DNA from: Geovibrio ferrireducens
Lineage (GTDB): Bacteria > Chrysiogenota > Deferribacteres > Deferribacterales > Geovibrionaceae
Direction of reading: 5' to 3'
NCBI RefSeq assembly: GCF_026226615.1
Contig: NZ_JAJAPB010000001.1
Span: forward strand, 310,001-374,000
Length of the DNA stretch: 64,000 nt
The notes beneath the pieces are model-generated. The model saw nothing but the letters and a program-made list of their open reading frames with translations. It made no database searches and was not told the DNA's origin. Below, piece after piece: positions 17,200 to 26,021 of this stretch (position 1 is the first letter of the stretch; every line of letters begins with the position of its first letter). A program made the translations under genes and the position numbers.

Positions 17200-18999
17200 C
17201 TAATCCTTTATTTCTATTTTATCTCCGTGCAGTTTTATCCTTCTGCCGCTGTAAAGCCCGGCAAAGCGGACTCCGGCGTAGAGCGGTGTTTCAGTGCGTA
17301 TGCAGTACTCGGTGAGGTATGAGAAGAGCGGTGCGGTGTCTGTGACCACTGCGCGGCATCCGTCCAGCATGGGGAGCAGAGCGGGGGGAAGATTGCGCAC
17401 AAGGGCAATATCCGTCAGTCTGTCATCAAGGCGCACCGGGGCATAACCAATGCCCTCGAAGTCCTTATGGCAGAATGACAGGCACGCAATCTCAGTCTGC
17501 TTTCTGGCAAGCATCTTTTTCACTATGGAGGCAGTGTCCGCTATGTCTTTCTCGTAAATATCGTAAGGTACAAACTGTGCAGCACTGCGTTCACCCTGCC
17601 ACTTCTTGAACCAGAGGGTGACTGGTATGTTTCCGTAATATTCATCGTTGTAGAAATTTTTCAGATCTGTGAGATCAAAGGCGAACGCATCCATGGGGTT
17701 TTTGATCAGCCTCCCCTCCGTCATTTCACTGCCGAAGGAAAGAACAAGGCTGTGCAGGCTGGCTGAAACACTGAAAAGCGCCTCTGTCAGGCTGTCCCTG
17801 AGATCAAGGCATGCATGCAGAGTCCGCACGGTTTTGCGGAGCTTGTCCTTGCTCAGCAGAAAACGCTTTGCAGCGGGCAGAGCGGCAAACAGGGAGTCGA
17901 AATCCGCTGATTTGAAGCTCCGGCTTATCTCCGCTTTCATGGGCGGATAAAGCGGATCAAGAAACGGAGGCATCTCAAGCGGGGAGCCGATGAGCGATTT
18001 ATCCCGCGTGAGGTAGGCAAACCGCAGCAGAGTTTCAAAGTCCTTGAGCATGGAGAAGCCTTCGGTGAGGCTCTCCCATGTTTTCATCTGGACGAGCTGC
18101 ATTGTCATGGCGCAGAGAGCTAAAAATTCAGTAAAATCGTCAGAGAAAAGGAGCTCCCTGTTGATCTCTTTTGACTTTATATCCTCAATGCCCTCTTTTA
18201 TCTCTTCATCATTAATGGCAAAAATTTTCAGGTTAGGCTGCTTAAAGGAAGATCTGGTGTTCTTAACATAAATCCACGGGGCATAATTAAGCAGATAATA
18301 ATCCTGCGTTGTGCCGGCTGTGGTGCAGATATTTTCGATGTTTGAAGTGTTGATAAACGGTTTGCCGCATATACATGCGAGGGACGGACTTGCGGATTTA
18401 ACATTAACGCTTATCATCAGCGGGTTAAAGAGATCAGGAACAGTCTTCGCCAGTGAAAGGGCAAAGGGGGAAAGTGTTTCGGGAAAATATCCGCCCGTCA
18501 TGCCGCGTCCGTAAAGGGTTTTTTCGGATACGCCTTCATGCTGGGAAAGTGTGTACTCCACAGAGGACAAAGCAGCGGGAACCTGCGGAATCCGCCTGTC
18601 GTACAGGTGCTTATCCGCCGGTTTTATCTCCTCAGCGCTGAAAACAAAGCGCTGATCGTCACCTGAATAAAAAACACCGAGGCGAACGGGGATCTCAAGC
18701 CCCTTTTCAACATTAACAGCAGTTTCAGCCAGCTTAACCATCCGGGCGGGCTCTATGTTCGGCTCGCCTTCTATGAGCCTTACAAAGTCCTTATAAACAC
18801 CCTTAAGCAGTACGGCTCTGAAATCACCGCAGGTGAGCCCCACAAGGCCTGCGTTATCCGCAAACACTGTTTCAAGCCAAACGGTGACGGTTTCGGCGGG
18901 CATATCGTATTTTTTGCCGTCAAAGGTGAAATCACCCTTTTCCGATGGATTTATCACTTTTATGCCGAGTTCTTCTACTTTTTTAAGCATATCTTTCAT
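17200..18999 (-). CDS. Degenerate PEP-synthase / rifampin-phosphotransferase-like protein without ATP-grasp or catalytic His
   Basis: This is a 599-residue protein. The last 75 residues align with the swivelling phosphohistidine domain of PEP synthases: AVVTDTAPLFSYLTEYCIRT takes the place of the family's LVTExGGxxSHxAxxxRE, followed by LYSGRRIKLHGDKIEI. The catalytic His is a Tyr here. The middle (about 140-245) resembles the region of pyruvate-water-dikinase-like proteins that reads PFTRxNxxExxPxPLxP...GRxYxN. The N-terminal ATP-grasp domain is absent or unrecognisable. So neither ATP use nor His phosphotransfer is expected, and a binding or regulatory role is likelier. It is co-transcribed with the ADP-ribosylglycohydrolase gene. 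The assignment is by eye and moderate. Confidence 0.6.
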   Translation of the reverse strand: MKDMLKKVEELGIKVINPSEKGDFTFDGKKYDMPAETVTVWLETVFADNAGLVGLTCGDFRAVLLKGVYKDFVRLIEGEPNIEPARMVKLAETAVNVEKGLEIPVRLGVFYSGDDQRFVFSAEEIKPADKHLYDRRIPQVPAALSSVEYTLSQHEGVSEKTLYGRGMTGGYFPETLSPFALSLAKTVPDLFNPLMISVNVKSASPSLACICGKPFINTSNIENICTTAGTTQDYYLLNYAPWIYVKNTRSSFKQPNLKIFAINDEEIKEGIEDIKSKEINRELLFSDDFTEFLALCAMTMQLVQMKTWESLTEGFSMLKDFETLLRFAYLTRDKSLIGSPLEMPPFLDPLYPPMKAEISRSFKSADFDSLFAALPAAKRFLLSKDKLRKTVRTLHACLDLRDSLTEALFSVSASLHSLVLSFGSEMTEGRLIKNPMDAFAFDLTDLKNFYNDEYYGNIPVTLWFKKWQGERSAAQFVPYDIYEKDIADTASIVKKMLARKQTEIACLSFCHKDFEGIGYAPVRLDDRLTDIALVRNLPPALLPMLDGCRAVVTDTAPLFSYLTEYCIRTETPLYAGVRFAGLYSGRRIKLHGDKIEIKD

Positions 19000-19105
19000 A
19001 AACGAATTATCCTTTTACAGCGCCTCTTCGTCAAGGTGATTATTTGCTGTTAAAAGATGTTGCAGAGTTCAGCCTAAAACGGATAATATGAACTTGGAGA
19101 ACATA

Positions 19106-19648
19106 ATGAAAGTTTTGATAATAAACGGAAGCCCCCGCTCAGGCGGGAACTGTGCGTGGCTTTCAGAACAGCTTGCTGAAAAATACAGTGGCGAGGACTG
19201 CGAAGTAATTGCCCTGAGGGAACTGAAATTTTCCAACTGCGGCGGCTGCGAAAACTGCCGCACAGGCGAAGGAATCTGCGAAACCGAGGATGACCTCAAA
19301 GCCGTTCTGCCTAAGCTCCTTGAGGCTGATCTTATCATTCTCTCCTCCCCTAATTATTATGCGGCTGTCTCAGGCATCTGCAAAACCTTCATAGACAGAT
19401 GGGTTTGCCTCAAGAAAAGGGCGGGAGTTCCGCAGTTCCGCCCGGAGCAGAAACTGTTTTTCATATTTGTTCAGGGCGCGGGGAACCGCGGTCACGGCGA
19501 GCCCGCCGTGGAATGGGCAAAGAAGGTGTTCTCCCATTACGGGCTCAGGTTTTACGGCATGGTAGTACCTAACTGCGCCGCAGACTCAAGGGACGGCATA
19601 AGGCTCAAAATGGATGAAATCCGCATGAGCCTCAGCATGTTCCTTTAA
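19106..19648 (+). CDS. NADPH-dependent FMN reductase / flavodoxin-like protein with Cys motif
   Basis: This 180-residue flavodoxin-fold protein begins MKVLIINGSPRSGGNCAWLSEQL, the FMN-phosphate loop. NCGGCENCRTGEGIC, a Cys cluster like that of iron-sulfur flavoproteins, follows, and then LLEADLIILSSPNYYAAVSGICKTFIDR. The start at 19106 is chosen because GGAGA lies 5 bp before it. An upstream in-frame ATG at 19088 has no ribosome site. It is monocistronic and divergent from the PEP-synthase-like gene. The redox partner is unknown. Confidence 0.88.
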   Translation: MKVLIINGSPRSGGNCAWLSEQLAEKYSGEDCEVIALRELKFSNCGGCENCRTGEGICETEDDLKAVLPKLLEADLIILSSPNYYAAVSGICKTFIDRWVCLKKRAGVPQFRPEQKLFFIFVQGAGNRGHGEPAVEWAKKVFSHYGLRFYGMVVPNCAADSRDGIRLKMDEIRMSLSMFL

Positions 19649-19733
19649 CACACCGGCCACGAGGAAGTCCGCCTGAAGGGGATAGTTGATTGGCGGTTTT
19701 CTTAACAGATATAATGTAACGGAGGTTTTATAA

Positions 19734-20708
19734 ATGGCTGTTTCTTACAGAGAATTAGGCCTTGTGAACACAAGGGAAATGTTCAAAAAAGCTATGGACG
19801 GCAAATACGCCGTGCCCGCCTACAACTTCAACAACCTTGAGCAGCTTCAGGCGATTGTCACCGCCTGCGTGCAGACCAAATCACCCCTGATACTTCAGGT
19901 TTCCAAAGGAGCAAGGGAATATGCGAACGCCACCATGCTCCGCTATATGGCCATGGGTGCAACCGCCCTCGCCAAGGAGATGGGCTGCGAAATACCCATC
20001 GCCCTTCACCTTGACCACGGCGACACCTTTGAAACATGCAAGGACTGCGTGGACTTCGGTTTTTCATCAGTAATGATAGACGGCAGCCACCACTCCTTTG
20101 AGGAGAACATAGCCGTTACTAAAAAGGTTGTGGAATATGCGCACCAGTTTGATGTAACCGTTGAAGGCGAGCTCGGCGTTCTGGCAGGTATCGAGGATGA
20201 TGTCTCCTCTGAAAAATCGCACTACACCAACCCTGACGAGGTGGAGGAGTTTGTTAAGAGAACAGGCGTTGACTCCCTTGCCATATCCATAGGAACATCA
20301 CACGGAGCCTATAAATTCAAGGTCAAACCCGGCGAATCCGTGCCCCCTCTCCGTTTTGATATACTTGAGGAGTGCGAAAAACGCCTTCCCGGCTTTCCCA
20401 TAGTTCTTCACGGCGCTTCCTCTGTTGTGCCTAAATATGTGGAGATAATAAATAACTACGGCGGCAAGCTGGACGGTGCGGTGGGAATCCCTGAGGAACA
20501 GCTCAGAAAAGCCGCCGAAAGTGCAGTATGCAAAATCAACATAGACAGTGACGGAAGACTGGCGTTTACAGCAATGATAAGGGAGACTCTCGCGAAGCAC
20601 CCCACTGAGTTTGACCCCAGAAAATATCTTAAACCCGCAAGAACAGAGCTCATAGAGCTTTACAAGCATAAAAACCTAAACGTTCTCGGCTCAGCCGGCA
20701 AAGCGTAA
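19734..20708 (+). CDS. fba: Class II fructose-1,6-bisphosphate aldolase
   Basis: This zinc-dependent glycolytic/gluconeogenic aldolase cleaves fructose-1,6-bisphosphate to DHAP and glyceraldehyde-3-phosphate. The 324-residue product shows AVPAYNFNNLEQLQAI, HLDHGDTFE (catalytic Asp and zinc His), VMIDGSHHSFEENI, EGELGVLAGIEDDV, IGTSHGAYKF and LHGASSV. These are the complete set of class II zinc and phosphate-binding signatures. ACGGAGG precedes the ATG. A strong terminator follows. Tagatose-bisphosphate aldolase is a conceivable alternative. Confidence 0.95.
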   Translation: MAVSYRELGLVNTREMFKKAMDGKYAVPAYNFNNLEQLQAIVTACVQTKSPLILQVSKGAREYANATMLRYMAMGATALAKEMGCEIPIALHLDHGDTFETCKDCVDFGFSSVMIDGSHHSFEENIAVTKKVVEYAHQFDVTVEGELGVLAGIEDDVSSEKSHYTNPDEVEEFVKRTGVDSLAISIGTSHGAYKFKVKPGESVPPLRFDILEECEKRLPGFPIVLHGASSVVPKYVEIINNYGGKLDGAVGIPEEQLRKAAESAVCKINIDSDGRLAFTAMIRETLAKHPTEFDPRKYLKPARTELIELYKHKNLNVLGSAGKA

Positions 20709-20721
20709 GGAACTAAGCACT

Positions 20722-20760
20722 GAGCCCTCCTGAAATCAATGCGGGAGGGCTTATTTATTT
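20722..20760. terminator. Bidirectional hairpin terminator between fba and the convergent membrane gene
   Basis: AGCCCTCC pairs with GGAGGGCT around a 12-base loop, followed by TTATTTATTT. It ends the fba transcript and may also serve the convergent gene. Confidence 0.8.
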
Positions 20761-21342
20761 CCGGAGTAATTCTGATTTCGGTTCAAGTATAAGGCTGAAA
20801 CTGTTGGCGTTCCCCATTGGCGGTCTGCGGCTGATTATACGGTACTCACCTCTCACAGCATCCTCCACAAAGCGGTAAAGCTCTCTGGCATCGTATCTGT
20901 CGCTGCCTGTCACTGCTATCACCCTTTCCGCACGGTCATATTCCACACGGCAGTATGGTATATTAAGCTCAAGGTGCTTCTTTTTGGGGATGAACGGCGA
21001 GGCGTAATCATTGATGTATGTGGTAATAAGAGCCAGTTCACTGTCTGCGGCGGTTTCGATGAGGTGCGGAATGCGCACTCCGAAATAATGGGTATATGCC
21101 AGACAGGCAAGGCTGACGGAGAGGACAAACGCAAGGGAATTGAAATCAGGCTCAAAAGGCATGAGTCCGCTTATCAGGGCAAAGCCGGAGAAGCCGCAGA
21201 ATACATACGAGGATATTTTCAGCCGGATAATCCTGCGCGAGATTATCTCGGAAAACATCGCCAGCATTCCGTACAGCCCGGCTATGAGAAATAAAGTCCT
21301 GAGCGCAATCAGCGCCAAGGTTCCGCCGTAATCATAAAACAT
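20755..21342 (-). CDS. Small membrane protein of unknown function
   Basis: I do not recognise this 195-residue protein. About three hydrophobic segments occupy residues 5-100 (around TLALIALRTLFLIAGLYGML, YVFCGFSGFALISGLM and LAFVLSVSLACLAYTHYF). A soluble C-terminal domain of about 90 residues follows, with ITVTGSDRYDARELYRFVEDAVRGEYRII. I set the start at the ATG at 21342, which has GGAAGGA upstream. The longer frame from 21372 has no ribosome site. It stands alone between terminators, so context gives no clue. Confidence 0.72.
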   Translation of the reverse strand: MFYDYGGTLALIALRTLFLIAGLYGMLAMFSEIISRRIIRLKISSYVFCGFSGFALISGLMPFEPDFNSLAFVLSVSLACLAYTHYFGVRIPHLIETAADSELALITTYINDYASPFIPKKKHLELNIPYCRVEYDRAERVIAVTGSDRYDARELYRFVEDAVRGEYRIISRRPPMGNANSFSLILEPKSELLRK

Positions 21343-21440
21343 AAATATCCTTCCGAATAAGCAATAATGCATATATCGGTATTAATGTTTTTAATATTAG
21401 TCTTTATTTGGGAAAGTTCCAGTGAATTTTACCCTGAATT

Positions 21441-21466
21441 AAAAAAGGGGGCGGAATGCCCCCCTC
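21441..21466 (-). terminator. Rho-independent terminator after the FecR-domain gene
   Basis: On the minus strand GGGGGC and GCCCCC arms around ATTCC are followed by a six-T run. It lies 13 bp beyond the FecR-gene stop. Confidence 0.88.
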
Positions 21467-21478
21467 GAACTGCGTATG

Positions 21479-22264
21479 CTAGTTTTCAAAATCTATGTGG
21501 ATTTTTATTTTTCCTGTGAGAGCATTCACAAGGTTTTCCCTGTCCTGCGGTTTTTCGTAAATCTGGTCAATGTCTTTTGTACCGTTCTGGAAATTGCTGA
21601 GCAAAAGGTTAGGCTGCTGAACCAGAGGTGTTCTCGTTTCAGAAAGGGCTGTCCTGTCAGTGAATCCATCGGTTTCATCCTCATAGTCTATGTCGGTCTC
21701 CGGCTGGTCGCGGGTTACGTTCATCTCCTCGCTGTCCTGCCTGATAAGGACTGACTGACCGGGGTTAAGCCGTACCGCCTGTCCGGGAACATCAAGCCTG
21801 CTGACTTCCACCACGCCCTCATTAACCGTAACTCTGGTGAGTTCTGGCAGAACATCGATGCGGAATCCGGTTCCTTTCACCCCTATGATCGATGTTGTGG
21901 TCTTAACCTTAAAATCACCGCTGGCATCCTCGGCCTTTGCTATGTCGAAGAGTACGCGCCCTTTCTGTATATTTGCGTTGTATTCCTTATTGCGCTCAAT
22001 GCCGTTGATTTTCAGTCTGCTTCTTTCGTAAATCTTAATGCTGGAGCCGTCTACGAAGGAAACCTCTGCGTAGCTTTTTCTTTTGGTGCGGATAAGGTCA
22101 TCGGTGAGGAACTCCGCACCTGCTTTGGCTGCCTTGCCCACCACCTGCTGCTCTTTCAGCACTTCCACTTTTCCGTTGACGAGTTTTATCTCTCCCGCTT
22201 TTTCCGCGGCATAAACAGGCAGCGCAAGGAGAAAGACCGTAAGTAATATGACTGTTGATTTCAT
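21479..22264 (-). CDS. FecR-domain periplasmic protein
   Basis: This 261-residue secreted protein has a signal peptide (MKSTVILLTVFLLALPVYA). A FecR domain follows: VNGKVEVLKEQQVVGKAAKAG, then FLTDDLIRTKRKSYAEVSFVDGSSIKI and VKTTTSIIGVKGTGFRI. It is a stand-alone FecR fold without an anti-sigma transmembrane module, so it is probably periplasmic and possibly peptidoglycan- or matrix-associated. It starts 10 bp after the TPR-barrel gene. The two form an operon ending at a strong terminator. AAGGAG precedes the ATG. Confidence 0.88.
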   Translation of the reverse strand: MKSTVILLTVFLLALPVYAAEKAGEIKLVNGKVEVLKEQQVVGKAAKAGAEFLTDDLIRTKRKSYAEVSFVDGSSIKIYERSRLKINGIERNKEYNANIQKGRVLFDIAKAEDASGDFKVKTTTSIIGVKGTGFRIDVLPELTRVTVNEGVVEVSRLDVPGQAVRLNPGQSVLIRQDSEEMNVTRDQPETDIDYEDETDGFTDRTALSETRTPLVQQPNLLLSNFQNGTKDIDQIYEKPQDRENLVNALTGKIKIHIDFEN

Positions 22265-22274
22265 CCTGTGCTCC

Positions 22275-23873
22275 TTAATAGAAATAGCTCACGCCCATGT
22301 CAAAGACGTGTTTTTTATAGTCGTTCATATTATCGTTGGAATCGTTAAGGCTGAACCTGTAGCCTAAGTTGAGGTAGTGCCTCTCAAGAAATTTGTAAAA
22401 GACAGTGGCAGATGCGCTGTGGTATCTGTCTTCCCGCCCGCCGTTTTTGTAGTCGTAATATATAGTGCCGTAGTCAAGCTGGAGGGTGGTGTCCTTCATA
22501 ACCTGCCCTGTGTATGTGAATTTAAGTTCTCCGGCGGTAACTTCCCTGTATTTTCCGTCAGTGTTTTCAGTGCTGAGGTGGCCTTCTGCGCTTGCCATGT
22601 GGACTTTGCTGAAAATTCTGGAAACTCCCAGACCGCCTTTGTACTCAGTTCCGTCCCTGTTGTAGTCTTCGGGGGTTGTTATGTCATAGTCCCTGAAAGT
22701 AACGGAAACAGGCACATAAAACCGCCAGTCGTTCATGAAGTATGTGCCTCTGGCTTCCATGGTTAAGGTGTCTGAGTATTTTTCGCCGTCCATGTAAGTG
22801 AGGGCGTAGCTGACATAAGGGAGTGTAAGCTCGAAGTCGTCGTATCTTTTGATGAATCCGGCGTACAGCTTGTGAGCCTGAGCGTTGTATTCGGAAACGC
22901 TGTGGTTCCATGATTTGTAGTTGAGAAGCCCGGTCTCTATTCTGTCATAGAGAATATTATAGAAGTTCAGCTTAAAGTCTGCGAATATATATGTTCTGAA
23001 ACTGTCTTCCTCGGAGAAGCTGTCCACCTTGTCCTCATCAACCGAGGTTACGTTGGTGTCATACTGCTCACCGACTGCGATTACAGCGCCGAAGAGCTTT
23101 TTCTGTTTCTCAAGCTCCTGCTTCTTCTGTCCGGCAAAGTTCGGTGAGGTGGCTGCCATAGCTTCGTATGCCTTTTCGGCGCATCCGAAGCGTTTCTGAG
23201 CAGCGCACATTTCGGCTATCATGTAATTGGTGTTGTTGTATGTCTCGGTTCCGGGCCCGCTGGTTACACTTCTGAAATTCTTGAAAGCTGTCTGCGTGTT
23301 CCCTTTTTTCAGCTCAAGCACACCCCTGCGGTATGTGTAGCGGTCATCCTTAACGCGCGCATCCTCAAGGGCAGCCTCAGCTTTTTCGAGGTTACCGGTG
23401 TTTATGTATATGTCTGCAATGCGGTAGTCTACATTAGGGTCAGGATCTTTTGTTGTTTTGTATTTAAGGAAATATTTGAGTGCTGATTCAAGCTCGCCTG
23501 TTCCGTAATAGGCTATGCCTTTGTTTAAATACACATCCGGCCAGTGGAGGTCTTTTTTCTCTTCCCTGCTCATCAGGTAGATAACTTCCTCAAAATCCTC
23601 CGCTGCGGTAAGCCTGCCTGCTGCTGCGTATCCTTTGGCAAGCTGTCCGCTGTCAAAAAAGCAGAGGGCGAGGTAGAAATCCTGTGATATGCCTTCTTTT
23701 TCGGCCAGAAGGGAGAGCTCTGCCGTCATATTGTCACACTGCCCGGCTGCAATTTTTTTAAACACTGGAGCGTAGTTTTCCGGATTGCCGCCGGATATGG
23801 GATAATCATAAGCTGACGCGGCAGAAGCGCAAAGAAATATTGCCGCCGCAAAAACGGTTGTCCTGATACTCAT
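22275..23873 (-). CDS. Periplasmic TPR protein with C-terminal outer-membrane beta-barrel
   Basis: This 532-residue protein has a signal peptide (MSIRTTVFAAAIFLCASAASA). TPR repeats cover about residues 30-250, for example DVYLNKGIAYYGTGELESALKYF and DYRIADIYINTGNLEKAEAAL. The C-terminal 280 residues have alternating aromatic/hydrophilic strands ending in MGVSYFY, the terminal aromatic of an outer-membrane barrel. The architecture resembles surface-export or scaffold barrels with TPR heads, but the substrate is unknown. It is first in an operon with the FecR-domain gene. GGAGGAACA precedes the ATG. Confidence 0.8.
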   Translation of the reverse strand: MSIRTTVFAAAIFLCASAASAYDYPISGGNPENYAPVFKKIAAGQCDNMTAELSLLAEKEGISQDFYLALCFFDSGQLAKGYAAAGRLTAAEDFEEVIYLMSREEKKDLHWPDVYLNKGIAYYGTGELESALKYFLKYKTTKDPDPNVDYRIADIYINTGNLEKAEAALEDARVKDDRYTYRRGVLELKKGNTQTAFKNFRSVTSGPGTETYNNTNYMIAEMCAAQKRFGCAEKAYEAMAATSPNFAGQKKQELEKQKKLFGAVIAVGEQYDTNVTSVDEDKVDSFSEEDSFRTYIFADFKLNFYNILYDRIETGLLNYKSWNHSVSEYNAQAHKLYAGFIKRYDDFELTLPYVSYALTYMDGEKYSDTLTMEARGTYFMNDWRFYVPVSVTFRDYDITTPEDYNRDGTEYKGGLGVSRIFSKVHMASAEGHLSTENTDGKYREVTAGELKFTYTGQVMKDTTLQLDYGTIYYDYKNGGREDRYHSASATVFYKFLERHYLNLGYRFSLNDSNDNMNDYKKHVFDMGVSYFY

Positions 23874-23963
23874 GAAATGTTCCTCCGGGGGAATTAAATT
23901 TCTTAAAAGCTTTGTGAAAAAACTAATTAAGTTTAATGCTCCCCTTCACTTTTGTAAAGGCAA

Positions 23964-24923
23964 TCAGAGCTTTTTAGCCCTGAAATGCCCGTTGATGATG
24001 AAGCCTATCCCCGCAAGCACCATGAGAATACTCACAAGGTGCGGAGCGCGGAGCATGCCGAGCATCAGGTCATCCGCACGGAAGAATGTGACAGCAGCAC
24101 GTATTATTCCGTATGCGATGAGGTATCCGCCCACGATTCTGCCTGTGCCTATGTTGGAGTCCTTTCTCCACATAATAAACAGAACAACAAAGCCGATGAA
24201 GTTGAGGAACATTTCATAAAAGAAAGTGGGATGAACGGGCAGAGTGCCGAAATCACGCCATGCTGCCGCGCCGAATTTATTGGTGAAGCTTATGCCCCAA
24301 GGGAAATACTCTTTGATGTAATACACTTTGTCCATGAAGGCAACGGCAAGTCCGTCCGGCGACTGCGCGGCGATCTCCTTCAGGCGGGAGACACTTTCCG
24401 GGTTGTTGTTCAGCCCTGCCGTTTTCAGCACCTGTGCCCAGAACTCAGGGAAAACGTTCTCCCCGCGGAAGATGATTGAAGGGGGCGTAAGAGTGGGTAC
24501 GCCGTGCGCCTCGCCGTTGGCGAAGTTGCCGAACCTGCCCAGCCCCTGACTGAGAAGAAGCCAGGGGAAAATGATGTCGCCCATTTTGAAAGGGCTGATT
24601 TTTTTATACAGACAGAAGCCTATGGCGGCTATGAAGCCCGCTATCAGTCCGCCGTGTATGGCAAGCCCGCCGTGCCAGATTGCGATCATCTCAAAAAAGC
24701 TGCCGCCGTAATAGTCCCAGCGGAAAAGAACATAATATATCCTTGCGCCTATCAGAGAGAACAGGAAAGTGAAGAGGATGAAGTTCTCCATCTCCTCCGA
24801 TTTTATGCCTAGTTTGGCAGCCTTTCTGCGGGAGAAATATATGGTGAGCAGCAGACCGATGATGTACATCAGGCTGTATATTCTGAGCTCGAAAAAGCCG
24901 ATTTTGAAAAGATAAGGGAACAT
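23964..24923 (-). CDS. lgt: Prolipoprotein diacylglyceryl transferase
   Basis: Lgt transfers diacylglycerol to the lipobox Cys of prolipoproteins at the inner membrane. The 319-residue polytopic protein contains WHGGLAIHGGLIAGFIAAIGF (the H-G-G active region), SQGLGRFGNFANGEAHG (the Lgt signature with the essential Arg and Asn) and VHPTFFYEMFLNF. It is longer than the usual 260-290 because of an inserted segment of about 60 residues after the Lgt signature (the LKTAGLNNNPESVSRLKEIA stretch). GGAGACC lies upstream. It stands alone, divergent from rpsB. Confidence 0.96.
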   Translation of the reverse strand: MFPYLFKIGFFELRIYSLMYIIGLLLTIYFSRRKAAKLGIKSEEMENFILFTFLFSLIGARIYYVLFRWDYYGGSFFEMIAIWHGGLAIHGGLIAGFIAAIGFCLYKKISPFKMGDIIFPWLLLSQGLGRFGNFANGEAHGVPTLTPPSIIFRGENVFPEFWAQVLKTAGLNNNPESVSRLKEIAAQSPDGLAVAFMDKVYYIKEYFPWGISFTNKFGAAAWRDFGTLPVHPTFFYEMFLNFIGFVVLFIMWRKDSNIGTGRIVGGYLIAYGIIRAAVTFFRADDLMLGMLRAPHLVSILMVLAGIGFIINGHFRAKKL

Positions 24924-25203
24924 TCTGCAGGTCTCCTTGTGCGCAGTTTCTGAGAACCGTCACTTGCTTTTAAGCCTGTTTTAAGTTTTTTTAACTTCTT
25001 AGTAAAGCGTTAAGGGGCAAGTTAAAAAAAATTTGTACATAAATACCGCTGAAAAGCCCATTAATCCTTGATCTTTTCCTTTGCAAATGTTAAGAATCAA
25101 GTCCATTTCACACGCCTGATCAGCTTTTTCGGCGGCATGTGCCTGTTAAACAAGGTGCTTTCCGGAAAACAGGCGGAGGAAAAACAAAAAGGAGGGACTT
25201 ATA
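24924..25203. promoter_or_regulatory. Divergent lgt / rpsB upstream region
   Basis: This 280-bp region contains the divergent promoters of lgt and rpsB. It is A+T rich around 24960-25070 and contains the ribosome site AAAGGAGGG before rpsB. I could not assign a clean -35/-10 pair or a recognised S2 leader structure. Confidence 0.4.
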
Positions 25204-26016
25204 ATGTCCTACATTTCAATGAAAAACCTGCTTGAAGCAGGCGTTCACTTCGGTCACCAGACAAAACGCTGGAACCCCAAAATGTCCAAATATGTTTTCG
25301 GCGCTAGAAACGGTATCTACATACTTGATCTCCAGAAAACAGTACAGTGCTTCAACCAGGCATACGAATTCACAAGAGACGCTTCCAAAACGGGCAGTAA
25401 GTTCCTTTTCGTGGGCACTAAAAAACAGGCTCAGGAAGCTATCAAGGAAGCGGCTGAAAAATGCGGCGCTTACTATGTTAACCAGAGATGGCTGGGCGGC
25501 ATGCTCACCAACTTCGAAACAATCAAAGGACGTATCGCAAGGCTTAAAGAGCTTGAGGATATGTTTGAGAGCGGCTACATCAACAGATTCACCAAAAAGG
25601 AGCAGGCCGTTCTTCGCAGAGAGTTCGAAAAACTTACTAAAAACCTCAGCGGTATCAAAGAAATGACTGATATCCCCGATGTTATGTTCGTAATAGACAT
25701 CAAACTTGAGCAGAACGCAATCAGCGAAGCTCACAAACTCGGCATACCCGTTGTTGCCATAGTTGACACCAACTGCGACCCCGACCTCGTTGACTTCCCC
25801 ATCCCCGGTAACGACGATGCCATCCGCGCCTGCCAGCTTATCGCTGTCAGAATAGCCGATGCTGTTCTTGAAGGCAGACAGCTCAGAGAAGACAACCTCA
25901 TCGAAGAAATCAGAAGCGCAGGCTCTGATGATGTACCCGTTGAGGAAATCGTTGACGAAGCTGAACTCGCAAAGGAGCTCGCTTCCGTGAAACCCGAAAT
26001 AAAGGATGAGGACTAA
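25204..26016 (+). CDS. rpsB: 30S ribosomal protein S2
   Basis: S2 is a late-assembling protein of the small subunit. The 270-residue product starts [20 protein letters not shown] and has [50 protein letters not shown] and [21 protein letters not shown], all diagnostic. It ends with an acidic tail. It has a strong ribosome site AAAGGAGGG and is followed 5 bp later by tsf, the standard pair. Confidence 0.98.
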   Translation: MSYISMKNLLEAGVHFGHQTKRWNPKMSKYVFGARNGIYILDLQKTVQCFNQAYEFTRDASKTGSKFLFVGTKKQAQEAIKEAAEKCGAYYVNQRWLGGMLTNFETIKGRIARLKELEDMFESGYINRFTKKEQAVLRREFEKLTKNLSGIKEMTDIPDVMFVIDIKLEQNAISEAHKLGIPVVAIVDTNCDPDLVDFPIPGNDDAIRACQLIAVRIADAVLEGRQLREDNLIEEIRSAGSDDVPVEEIVDEAELAKELASVKPEIKDED

Positions 26017-26021
26017 TAATC

